The notes under the pieces are model-generated. The model searched no databases and was not told the DNA's origin. It saw only the letters and a program-made list of their open reading frames with translations. Source: Prevotellaceae bacterium (lineage in GTDB: Bacteria > Bacteroidota > Bacteroidia > Bacteroidales > Bacteroidaceae). Taken from it: a stretch of 46,321 nucleotides of DNA. Location of the stretch: the NCBI GenBank assembly GCA_021153165.1, contig JAGKTZ010000008.1:1-46321 (forward strand). The letters are read 5' to 3'. The position numbers and the translations under genes are program-made. Of the stretch, positions 17,512 to 25,397 are shown piece after piece (the stretch's first letter is position 1; every line of letters starts with the position of its first letter).

Positions 17512-17650
17512 TTGATACGGAGCAAGGTGATTTTGAAAAGGCATCAGACCTTTTTCACAAAAAACTTTGGCAAAAAATGAAAAAAGCCTGGACTTTTTTC
17601 AACTTTCCGGCGCGAAATTTTGACAAGATCCAATCTTTTTTTCTTGATTT
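17512..17650. repeat. Dispersed T-tract array, copy C (diverged)
   Basis: Degenerate member of the family: GGTCTTTG, GGCATCAGACCTTTTTCA, a central AAAACTTTGGCAAAAAATG stretch, GGACTTTTTTCAA, CCGGCGCGAAATTTTGACA and a final T-run. Both the AGACC-T-tract and the GGCGCGAAATTTT unit types are present in the same order as in copies B and F, but spacing is less regular. It sits in the gap after the GT2 gene. Confidence 0.6.
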
Positions 17651-17665
17651 TGGAGATAAAATAAT

Positions 17666-17695
17666 GGGGAACTGCCTACATCCAGACAGTTCCCC
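17666..17695. terminator. Hairpin in the gap after the GT2 gene
   Basis: Perfect nine-bp GC-rich stem (GGGGAACTG / CAGTTCCCC) with a 12-nt loop but only a weak T-tail. It may terminate readthrough from the GT2 gene or shape an RNA; the function is uncertain. The 560-base gap 17461-18019 therefore holds repeat copy C, this hairpin and the tandem promoter motifs at 17939-17977; 17700-17935 shows nothing else. Confidence 0.5.
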
Positions 17696-17938
17696 ACTTT
17701 CGTATCACAAAGATACAACATTTTTGCACGAAATCCAAATCAGGATTAACACTATTTGACAAATGGTTTCACGCACCAGACTTCACACCTCATTGCCCCA
17801 CCTTTCCATGCATATTCTATAGCCTGTATGATATGACATTCAGTCATTTTACCCCGAGATTAACTTATTATAGAAGCAAAACGACACCTTTCCCCTTTTG
17901 ATTTCGTCTATTTTGCATGATATTAGGCTTAAAAAACG

Positions 17939-17977
17939 TAACTTTGCTGAAATTTCCGTAGGAAAAACGTAGTTTTG
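17939..17977 (+). promoter_or_regulatory. Two tandem -7 promoter motifs for the CoA-transferase gene
   Basis: TAACTTTG (17939-17946) and TAGTTTTG (17970-17977) both match TAnnTTTG and lie exactly 31 bases apart, each preceded by AAAAACG. The first TTTG could also serve as a slightly distant -33 box for the second. The inner motif would start transcription about 35 bases before the ATG at 18020. Confidence 0.55.
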
Positions 17978-18019
17978 CACATTCTTTTGAGAAAAAACAG
18001 ATAATCCCATAGGTCAAAC

Positions 18020-19522
18020 ATGAATATTCCCGAAATCACAGCAGCAGAAGCCGCTTCGCAAATAGAGCACGGCGCCTTGATTGGCGTAGGCGGCTTTGGG
18101 CCTGCAGGATCTCCCAAATATATCATTCCACAGTTGGCACAGCGTGCTCGCCGTGAGCACGAGGCGGGTCGTCCCTTCAAGGTGAGCGTCGTGACGGGTG
18201 CTTCGATTGGTGCAAGTTGCGACGGCGAACTGGCTGAAGCAGATGCCATCGACCGCAGATTCCCCTTCAGCGTGAACGCACAGTTGCGCCAGGCATTCAA
18301 TACCGGACGTGTGCGCTACAACGACTTGAACCTGTCGGACAATGCTTCACACCTGCGACAAGGCGTGACGGGACAAATCGACTGGGGTATCATCGAGGCA
18401 TGCGATGTGCAGGAGATTCATGGCCGCGTGCGTATCTATCTGACCGCAGGGATAGGCATCGCGCCCACGATCTGTCGCCTGGCAAAAAATGGCGTATTCA
18501 TCGAACTCAACGCCTGGCACTCCACACGCCTGATCGGTATGCACGATATCTACGAAATAGAGGCGCCGTGGTTTCGCTCACCTGTGCGTATCACACAGCC
18601 TGTCGAACATATCGGTATGCCCTATATCGAGACTACGCCCGACCGCATCCGTGGTATCGTCTATACGAATGCGCCCGACGAAGCCCGCGAGATGTTGCCC
18701 GCCACACCGGCTACGTTGCAGATAGGTCAAAACCTGGCCGACTTCCTCGTATGGAATATGAAGCAAGGCTACATCTTCAAGGACCGACTGACCCTGCAAA
18801 GTGGTGTGGGTAGTGCTGCGAATGCTGTGGTCGGCGCACTGGGTAGCCAATCCGACGTGCCCAACTTCAATATCTACACCGAGGTCCTGCAGGAAGAGCC
18901 TCTGCGCTTGATCCGCGAGGGTAGAATTACAGCGGCATCTACTGGCGCACTGACCATCAGTAGCACACACCTCAAGGACCTTTACGAAAACATCGATCAA
19001 TACCGCGGTCGCTTGCTGTTGCGCCCTTCGGAAATATCAAACTGCCCCGAAATCATCGCGCGCCTTGGTATCTGTAGCATCAACACTGCTATCGAGGTAG
19101 ACATCTACGGCCACGTGAATTCTACAAAAATCTGCGGATCAAAGATGATGAACGGCGTGGGCGGTTCGGCAGACTTCACTTGCAACGCGATGCTGGCGAC
19201 TTTCACCTGCGCTTCGACCACAAAGGACGGCCGCATTAGTTCGATCGTCCCCTTCTGCTCTCATGTGGACCACACCGAACACTATGTCGACGCCATCGTG
19301 ACAGAATACGGCGTGGCAGACCTGCGCAATAAATGTGCGACGGAGCGTGCCGAGGCCATCATTGCCATTGCACACCCCGACTATCGTCCCATCCTGTGCG
19401 AATACTTGCGCATCGCACAGCAAGGCGGCGGACACACACCACATGCCTTGTCGAAAGCCTTTGCCATGCACGAGGCGTATATGAAAAAGGGAGATATGCG
19501 TCTGACGTCCTTTGAAGATTGA
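18020..19522 (+). CDS. Acetyl-CoA hydrolase/transferase family; likely succinyl-CoA:acetate CoA-transferase
   Basis: The 500-residue class I CoA-transferase has two related domains. The N-terminal half contains GVGGFGPAGSPK (about 21-32); the C-terminal half contains SGVGSAANAVVGALG and the segment NIYTEVLQ, in which E288 is the expected catalytic glutamate that forms the CoA thioester. The C-terminal signature (SSIVPFCSHVDHTEHYVDAIVTEYG, given here only by its key S, H, D and E residues) matches the succinyl-CoA:acetate CoA-transferase (AarC/Cat1) group. The expected reaction exchanges CoA between succinyl-CoA and acetate, fitting succinate/acetate-producing fermentation. Simple acetyl-CoA hydrolysis or another acyl acceptor remains possible. 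Monocistronic or followed by the GH3 gene 67 bases on. Confidence 0.88.
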   Translation: MNIPEITAAEAASQIEHGALIGVGGFGPAGSPKYIIPQLAQRARREHEAGRPFKVSVVTGASIGASCDGELAEADAIDRRFPFSVNAQLRQAFNTGRVRYNDLNLSDNASHLRQGVTGQIDWGIIEACDVQEIHGRVRIYLTAGIGIAPTICRLAKNGVFIELNAWHSTRLIGMHDIYEIEAPWFRSPVRITQPVEHIGMPYIETTPDRIRGIVYTNAPDEAREMLPATPATLQIGQNLADFLVWNMKQGYIFKDRLTLQSGVGSAANAVVGALGSQSDVPNFNIYTEVLQEEPLRLIREGRITAASTGALTISSTHLKDLYENIDQYRGRLLLRPSEISNCPEIIARLGICSINTAIEVDIYGHVNSTKICGSKMMNGVGGSADFTCNAMLATFTCASTTKDGRISSIVPFCSHVDHTEHYVDAIVTEYGVADLRNKCATERAEAIIAIAHPDYRPILCEYLRIAQQGGGHTPHALSKAFAMHEAYMKKGDMRLTSFED

Positions 19523-19589
19523 CGGATGTCTATTGAATAATGATGCAGAGAAGACTTTTCTTCCATTACAATACACGTAAAACAAACAA

Positions 19590-21107
19590 ATGAGTTTAAC
19601 GAAATTAGGCCGACCTATATTTAAGGGAAGAATCAGTGCTATCGAAAAATATGCCAACGGCGCGGAGGAAATCCAACGCGCCGTCTTGGCACGACTACTC
19701 CGCGCAGCCGAAAATACCGAATGGGGCCGTCTGTTTGGCTACGCCCAGATGAAAGGTTACGAGGACTATGCGCAAAAAGTTCCCGTCAATACCTACGAAG
19801 AGTTGAAGGCGTACATCGACCGAATGCGACAAGGCGAAGAGGATGTACTCTGGCACGGTGCAGTGAAGTGGTACGCCAAATCTTCCGGCACGACCAACGA
19901 CAAGAGCAAGTTCATCCCCGTCAGCCAAGAGGGCTTGAAGAATATACACTACGCCGGTGGCAAAGATGCCGTAGCCCTGTATCTGCACAATCACCCGGAA
20001 TCCAAACTCTTCAACGGCAAGGCACTCATCCTCGGCGGCAGTCATGCACCAAACTACAATTTACCACACTCGCTCGTTGGGGATTTGTCGGCGATTCTGA
20101 TAGAAAATATACATCCCTTGGTCAATTTGCTACGAGTTCCCCACAAGCGTGTCGCCCTGCTCTCCGACTTTGAAGAAAAGCGCAACCGCATCGCAGAAAT
20201 CGCCGTCAAAAAGGACGTGACCAACTTGAGCGGCGTGCCATCTTGGATGTTGTCGGTGATTAACCGCGTGCTGGAAATTTCAGGCAAGACCTATTTGGAC
20301 GAAGTATGGCCCAATTTGGAAGTCTTCTTTCACGGCGGCGTAGCCTTCACACCCTATCGCGAACAATACAAAGCTTTGATTCGCTCGCCCCGTATGAATT
20401 ATATGGAAACCTACAATGCGTCGGAAGGCTTCTTTGGCCTGCAGAGCGACCCCAACGATCCGGCGATGCTACTCATGCTGGACTACGACGTCTTCTACGA
20501 GTTTATTCCACTGGACGAATTGGAGAGCGAACATCCCAACGTCGTGCCCATCTGGGGCGTTGAGGTAGGCAAAAACTACGCCATGCTCATCACCACATCC
20601 TGCGGCTTGTGGCGCTACCAAATCGGCGACACCGTACGCTTCACCTCGACGGCGCCATACAAGTTTGTGATCAGCGGACGAACCAAGAGCTTCATCAACG
20701 CATTCGGCGAGGAATTGATCGTAGACAACGCCGAACAAGGACTGCGGGTGGCCTGCGAGAAAACGGGCGCCGTGGTGAGCGAATATACCGCCGCACCCGT
20801 ATTCATGGATGCCGCCGGAAAGTGCCGACATCAGTGGGTGATCGAATTTGATAAGGCACCAGCTTCAGTAGATGAATTTGCGCAGATACTGGACCAAGCT
20901 TTGCAGGGTCTGAACTCAGACTACGAAGCGAAAAGATATAAGGATCTGACACTGCAAGCACTGGAAATCGTGCCAGCCCGTGCGGGACTTTTCACCGAGT
21001 GGCTGAAACTGCGTGGAAAGCTTGGTGGACAGCACAAAGTACCTCGCCTGTCAAATCACAGAGAACTGATTGAGCAACTTTTATCTCTCAATGCGCAAAC
21101 AAAGTAA
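19590..21107 (+). CDS. GH3 auxin-responsive promoter family protein (acyl-adenylating enzyme)
   Basis: The 505-residue protein belongs to the ANL-like GH3 family, which in plants adenylates acyl acids and joins them to amino acids. The three ATP/AMP motifs are visible: SSGTTNDKSKFIPVS (about 94-108), YNASEGFFGLQ (about 275-285) and GLWRYQIGDTVRF (about 340-352). A hinge and small C-terminal domain follow. Bacterial GH3 proteins are common in Bacteroidota but their acyl substrate and acceptor are not established. The last codons and the stop lie inside a 63-bp tandem duplication. With no terminator before the next gene, cotranscription with the Big_5 lipoprotein is likely. Confidence 0.88.
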   Translation: MSLTKLGRPIFKGRISAIEKYANGAEEIQRAVLARLLRAAENTEWGRLFGYAQMKGYEDYAQKVPVNTYEELKAYIDRMRQGEEDVLWHGAVKWYAKSSGTTNDKSKFIPVSQEGLKNIHYAGGKDAVALYLHNHPESKLFNGKALILGGSHAPNYNLPHSLVGDLSAILIENIHPLVNLLRVPHKRVALLSDFEEKRNRIAEIAVKKDVTNLSGVPSWMLSVINRVLEISGKTYLDEVWPNLEVFFHGGVAFTPYREQYKALIRSPRMNYMETYNASEGFFGLQSDPNDPAMLLMLDYDVFYEFIPLDELESEHPNVVPIWGVEVGKNYAMLITTSCGLWRYQIGDTVRFTSTAPYKFVISGRTKSFINAFGEELIVDNAEQGLRVACEKTGAVVSEYTAAPVFMDAAGKCRHQWVIEFDKAPASVDEFAQILDQALQGLNSDYEAKRYKDLTLQALEIVPARAGLFTEWLKLRGKLGGQHKVPRLSNHRELIEQLLSLNAQTK

Positions 21108-21237
21108 ACCCTAGAGCATACAAAGCAATAATATAGCGAAGCAAAACTACATGATGCGCAAACAAAGTAAACCCTAGAGCATACGGAGCAATAATATAGC
21201 AAAGCAAAACTACATGATGCGCAAACAAAGTAAACCC
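21091..21237 (+). repeat. 63-bp tandem duplication across the GH3 stop codon
   Basis: A unit starting ATGCGCAAACAAAGTAAACC occurs at 21091 and 21154, exactly 63 bases apart, and a third partial copy (21 bases) starts at 21217. Each copy carries the terminal Gln-Thr-Lys-stop bases of the GH3 gene. Copies one and two differ at only a few positions. The third copy runs directly into the ATG of the lipoprotein gene at 21238. Confidence 0.95.
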
Positions 21238-23157
21238 ATGAAAAAAATACTCTTCACCTTTTCTCTCCTTTGTCTGATCTTCGCCTGCGCCAATCCTGGC
21301 TCGGGACCAGATGGTGGACCCTACGACGAAACGCCTCCACGTATTTTGGAAATGCGTCCAGGTTTGGGACAAACGAATACGACGCTGAAGAAAATAGACA
21401 TTACCTTCGACGAATATATCAAGGTAGAGAATGCGGTAGAGAAGGTCATCGTGTCTCCGCCCCAAATCGAAGTGCCAGAAATAAAAGTTCTGGGTAAGCG
21501 CATCTCGGTCAGTCTGAGCGACACACTCAAACCTGCGACGACGTACACCATCGACTTTTCCGACGCTATTACGGATGTGACCGAGGGCAACCCACTTGGT
21601 AACTTCACCTACTACTTCTCGACCGGCGAGCAGTTGGATACGATGGAGGTGGCAGGACACGTGCTCAACGCTGCCGACTTGGAACCCGTAAAAGGTATAC
21701 TGGTGGGACTACACAGCGACTCGACGGACAGCGCCTTCAACACCAAGCCTTTCGAACGTGTAGCCCGCACCAACGGCGACGGCAGATTTTCTATAAAAGG
21801 CGTAGCACCGGGCAAATACCGCATATATGCCTTGCAAGATATGGACGGCGATTTCAAACGCGCCGCTGGCGAACGTGTGGCTTTCTCTCGCGAGGAAATT
21901 ATCCCCTCTTCTCACCCAGCCACGAGGTATGACACGGTGTGGCGCGACACTGTTACCATCGATTCGATCCGTGCTATTCCCTATACACACTATACGCCCG
22001 ACGACGTGGTACTTCTGGCTTTCAACGAGGTCAATACGAAGCGTTATTTCCTGAAGACGCAACGTGATGTGCCCGAGTGGTTCCGTGTGTATTTCACTGC
22101 ACCTTCGAAAGAAATTCCTACGATCAAGGGCATCAACTTCGACGAGCGTGATGCTTTCCTCGAACAACGTTCGCCGGGCAACGACACCATTACGTATTGG
22201 CTCAAATCCTTCAACGATTTCACCGAGCCCGACACGCTGCAATTCACCTATACGTACGAAATGTACGACGACTCGCTGGCGCAATGCAGGATGCAGACGG
22301 ACACACTCCAGTTGGTGCCAAAATTGACCCTAGCGCGCCGCAACAAGATGCAAGCCGAGGAACTGGAGAAGTGGGAGAAAAAGCGCGAACGCCGTCACAA
22401 ACGTGGCGATTACTCAGAGGAAACGCCTCCGGTGGAGCACCTGAAAATTGTCGGTCCGTCGCCCAATCGCATCACGCCCGAACAAAATATTTCCTTTGGC
22501 TTTGCCGAGCCTATCACACGTCTTGACACCGCAGCCTTTCACTTGTATCTACACGTCGACACGCTGATGCAGGAGGCAGACTTCGAATTGGAAAAGTCCG
22601 AAAGCGATTTTCTCGGTTACACCATACGCGGCGAGTGGCGCAATGGTCAGAAGTACACACTCATGATCGACTCGGCGGCTGTACAGGGACTCTATGGCAA
22701 GACCAACGACAATCTCCGCTTCGAATTCTCCGTACCCAAGACGGAAGACTTCGGTTCGCTGTTCTTCATGCTCAGCGGATCGGATTCCACAGCCGTCGTG
22801 CAATTGATGGAGGGCGAGAAGAAAGTGAGTCGACAAGTACCAGCGCCAAATGGTCGCGCCGATTTCTTCTACCTGAAGCCTGGCAAGTACTACGTACGCC
22901 TGTTCTGCGACCGCAATGGCAACGGCAAGTGGGACACAGGCGACCATGCCAAGGGACTGATGCCCGAGGAAGTTTACTATTATCCCTCTGCGCTGGAAAT
23001 TCGCGCTAACTGGGATATTGAGCAAACTTGGAACGTACACGCTCTGCCTTTGACTCAGCAAAAACCATCCGAGCTCATCAAGCAGAAGGGAGACAAAAAG
23101 AATACGCCGCGTAATAAAAATGCGGAAAGACTAAAGCAATTGGGACGCGACAAGTAG
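21238..23157 (+). CDS. Ig-like (Big_5) domain lipoprotein
   Basis: The start is placed at ATG 21238, giving MKKILFTFSLLCLIFAC with the lipidated cysteine at residue 17; the longer in-frame start at 21214 lies inside the duplicated repeat and would spoil the signal peptide. The mature 639-residue protein begins CANPGSGPDGGPYDETPP, then has a Big_5-type immunoglobulin-like domain (about 25-130) with KKIDITFDEYI and TYTIDFSDAI. A carboxypeptidase-regulatory/Cna-B-like segment follows (about 140-215), and a related beta domain near 540-600 includes RLFCDRNGNGKWDTGDHAKG. A Lys/Arg-rich stretch lies at about 370-390. It is a probable outer-membrane-anchored protein of unknown role, well conserved in Bacteroidales. 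Confidence 0.87.
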   Translation: MKKILFTFSLLCLIFACANPGSGPDGGPYDETPPRILEMRPGLGQTNTTLKKIDITFDEYIKVENAVEKVIVSPPQIEVPEIKVLGKRISVSLSDTLKPATTYTIDFSDAITDVTEGNPLGNFTYYFSTGEQLDTMEVAGHVLNAADLEPVKGILVGLHSDSTDSAFNTKPFERVARTNGDGRFSIKGVAPGKYRIYALQDMDGDFKRAAGERVAFSREEIIPSSHPATRYDTVWRDTVTIDSIRAIPYTHYTPDDVVLLAFNEVNTKRYFLKTQRDVPEWFRVYFTAPSKEIPTIKGINFDERDAFLEQRSPGNDTITYWLKSFNDFTEPDTLQFTYTYEMYDDSLAQCRMQTDTLQLVPKLTLARRNKMQAEELEKWEKKRERRHKRGDYSEETPPVEHLKIVGPSPNRITPEQNISFGFAEPITRLDTAAFHLYLHVDTLMQEADFELEKSESDFLGYTIRGEWRNGQKYTLMIDSAAVQGLYGKTNDNLRFEFSVPKTEDFGSLFFMLSGSDSTAVVQLMEGEKKVSRQVPAPNGRADFFYLKPGKYYVRLFCDRNGNGKWDTGDHAKGLMPEEVYYYPSALEIRANWDIEQTWNVHALPLTQQKPSELIKQKGDKKNTPRNKNAERLKQLGRDK

Positions 23158-23275
23158 CCTACATAAATTGAGCAAGCACCCCAGCCGCATCACCTCTGCC
23201 CGACTGCACCAATGCCCTGCTCCTGCATGTCCATGACGTTGCTCCCAAATATTCACCCCACTGATTTCCACTATT

Positions 23276-24091
23276 ATGAGAAAGGTTTTGTTTGCAATCA
23301 TTTGCTGTCTGTCACTAATGGTCGGACAGTCTGCCAGCGCACAATGCACCGCCACCAATACGGCCTTTAAGCATGGCGAGACGCTCTACTACGACCTCTA
23401 CTACAACTGGAAATTCGTATGGATCAAAGCGGGTACGGCGACCATGAGTATCACACAGACACAATACAACGGGAAGCCTGCCTACAAGACTCGACTTATC
23501 ACCAACACCGAGGGACGTGTAGACAAATTCTTCACTATGCGCGACACGTTGGTGTCGTATACCGACCTCCACCTTGTGCCTCAGTATTATTACAAAGGCG
23601 CCTACGAGGGCAAGACCTATCGCCAGGAAAAGGTGTGGTATAGTTATCCGCATGGCAAATGCAATACGAAGATGCGCTACCAACGCGACAAGAACGAGCC
23701 CAAATGGAGCACGCACTCCAGCACCCATTGTGCCTATGATATGGTTTCGATGCTGATACGTGCCCGCTCGTTTGACCCAGCAAAATACAAAGTGGGGCAA
23801 CGCATTAAGTTTCTGATGGCAGATGGTCACGGCTGCGAGTGGCAATATATCGTGTATCGCGGCAAGAGTAAGTTTACCATCGAAAATACCAACACCACCT
23901 ACAAATGCCTGGTGTTCTCGTTTGTCGAACAAGAGAAAGGCAAGGAAAAGGAAATTGTGAAATTCTATATCACAGACGACAATAATCACCTGCCCGTGCG
24001 CCTCGATCTCAATCTCAACTTTGGTACTGCCAAAGCCTACTTACGGGGTGCAAAGGGACTGCGCAATCCGCAATCCGCCAAGGTGAAATAA
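23276..24091 (+). CDS. Secreted DUF3108 domain protein
   Basis: The 271-residue protein has a signal peptide ending SASAQ near residue 23 and then a single DUF3108 domain. Visible landmarks are FKHGETLYYDLYYNWKFVWIKAGTATM (given only as its G, E and aromatic residues), a RVDKFFTMRDTLVSY segment (about 81-95), KGAYEGKTYRQEKVWYSY and a C-terminal DLNLNFGTAKAYL strand. DUF3108 proteins are predicted periplasmic or outer-membrane beta-rich proteins with no established biochemical role. It lies 118 bases after the Big_5 lipoprotein gene with no terminator seen, so the two may be coexpressed. Repeat array D follows. Confidence 0.85.
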   Translation: MRKVLFAIICCLSLMVGQSASAQCTATNTAFKHGETLYYDLYYNWKFVWIKAGTATMSITQTQYNGKPAYKTRLITNTEGRVDKFFTMRDTLVSYTDLHLVPQYYYKGAYEGKTYRQEKVWYSYPHGKCNTKMRYQRDKNEPKWSTHSSTHCAYDMVSMLIRARSFDPAKYKVGQRIKFLMADGHGCEWQYIVYRGKSKFTIENTNTTYKCLVFSFVEQEKGKEKEIVKFYITDDNNHLPVRLDLNLNFGTAKAYLRGAKGLRNPQSAKVK

Positions 24092-24123
24092 GCAGCGCTC
24101 CAACCCATTTTCTCACTCTATCT

Positions 24124-24220
24124 AAAGGTCTTTGAAAAAGTCAAGACCTCGTAAAAATTTCGCGACGCCTCGTTAAAAAAAGGTCTAATGTTTTTTGAAA
24201 AAGGTTAGACTTTTTTTCAC
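24124..24220. repeat. Dispersed ~21-bp array, copy D (inverted order)
   Basis: Read on the minus strand, the units are AGTCTAACCTTTTT, ACATTAGACCTTTTTTTAACGA, GGCGTCGCGAAATTTTTACGA and GGTCTTGACTTTTTC: the same order as copy B but opposite orientation. On the plus strand A7-GGTCTAA and TTAGAC-T7 form a near-perfect hairpin with a seven-base T-tail, a convincing terminator for the DUF3108 gene. A second small stem (AGGTCTT/AAGACCT) lies at about 24126-24149. The array ends 20 bases before the pdxB ATG. Confidence 0.8.
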
Positions 24221-24239
24221 CCTCCTCTTTTCCCCGATT

Positions 24240-25283
24240 ATGCGTATCATTATTGACGACAAAATACCCTTCATCCGCGAGGCCGCAGCCCAGTTGGGCG
24301 AAGCGGTATATCTGAGCGGCAGTGCCATCAGCGCCGCCGATGTGCGCGCCGCCGACGCCTTGATCGTACGCACCCGTACCCGCTGCGACGAAGCCCTACT
24401 CGGTGGTAGCCGTGTCCAAATGGTGGCGACAGCGACTATTGGCTACGACCACATCGATACGGCCTATATGCAGCGCGCCGGCGTGGCGTGGACCAATTGT
24501 CCCGGTTGCAACGCCGACAGTGTGGCGCAATATGTACAGAGTGCTTTGGTGTTGCTCGCAGATGCCGGACACGTCGACCTGGCTGGCATGACGGTGGGCA
24601 TCGTCGGCGTGGGGCACGTCGGCAGCAGTGTCGAGCGCATGCTCAGACGTATGGGCTGTCGCATTTTGCGCCACGATCCGCCCAGACAAACACGCGGTGA
24701 CGAGGGTTTTGTTGATCTTGAAGAAATACAAAAACACTGCGACGTCATCACCCTGCACACCCCGCTCACTCGCGAAGGCGCACACCCCACGTTTCACATG
24801 ATCGACAGCGCTTTCTTTGATGCCCTGCACCGCCGCCCAGTGCTGATCAATGCGGCGCGAGGCGAAGTGGTGGACGAGGCGGCGCTGAAAACGGCTCTGA
24901 AAACGGGAAAAATCCGCACGGCGGTGATTGATACGTGGGAACATGAACCCTGTGTGGACCGCGAACTTCTCTCCGCCGTATTCCTGGGCACCCCGCACAT
25001 CGCAGGCTACTCTGCCGACGGCAAAGCCAACGGCACGCGCATGGCACTCCAGGCCATAGCACGACACTTCGGCATAGCGTTCACCGCCCCCGTACTGCCG
25101 CCCGCACTCCCCGACGGCTACGCCTATTACCCCCTACTCTATTCGCCTCAGCATCCCTATGCCGAACTGCTACGTCACTATGACCCACGCCGAGACAGCG
25201 ATGCCCTGCGCGCACATCCCGAGGACTTCGAACGACTGCGCGGCGACTATCCACTGCGCAGGGAGATGCCGCAACAAGAGTAG
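24240..25283 (+). CDS. pdxB: Erythronate-4-phosphate dehydrogenase
   Basis: Oxidises 4-phosphoerythronate in the DXP-dependent vitamin B6 (pyridoxal phosphate) pathway. The ATG at 24240 gives 347 residues beginning MRIIIDDKIPF, the family's canonical start; an upstream in-frame ATG at 24195 lies inside repeat array D and is rejected. The D-2-hydroxyacid dehydrogenase fold shows the NAD loop GVGHVG at 123-128, the ATIGYDHID segment (66-73), an ARGEVVDE stretch carrying the catalytic Arg neighbourhood, and WEHEP. The C-terminal extension of about 60 residues typical of PdxB is present. No other pdx gene is in the window. A bidirectional terminator follows. Confidence 0.93.
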   Translation: MRIIIDDKIPFIREAAAQLGEAVYLSGSAISAADVRAADALIVRTRTRCDEALLGGSRVQMVATATIGYDHIDTAYMQRAGVAWTNCPGCNADSVAQYVQSALVLLADAGHVDLAGMTVGIVGVGHVGSSVERMLRRMGCRILRHDPPRQTRGDEGFVDLEEIQKHCDVITLHTPLTREGAHPTFHMIDSAFFDALHRRPVLINAARGEVVDEAALKTALKTGKIRTAVIDTWEHEPCVDRELLSAVFLGTPHIAGYSADGKANGTRMALQAIARHFGIAFTAPVLPPALPDGYAYYPLLYSPQHPYAELLRHYDPRRDSDALRAHPEDFERLRGDYPLRREMPQQE

Positions 25284-25339
25284 GTATAATATATTATAGA
25301 ATATGTATAGGCGATGAAAACCTCTTCGCCATAAACCAC

Positions 25340-25377
25340 AAAAAGCGCCGCGAGGAAATTTCGCGACGCTTCTTTTA
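25340..25377. terminator. Bidirectional terminator between pdxB and the sialidase gene
   Basis: Eleven-bp stem with one mismatch (AAGCGCCGCGA / TCGCGACGCTT, 25343-25371) with a seven-base loop. An A-run precedes it and a T-rich tail follows, so it can serve both convergent genes. One arm contains GCGTCGCGAAATTT, the core of the second dispersed repeat unit type, which hints that the repeat units supply terminators. Confidence 0.8.
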
Positions 25378-25397
25378 TTGCAGGTATTGGATGCTGA

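Noticed and set aside
24195..24239. Longer start for pdxB
   Set aside because: Those 15 codons lie in repeat array D, and the PdxB family begins at the inner ATG at 24240.
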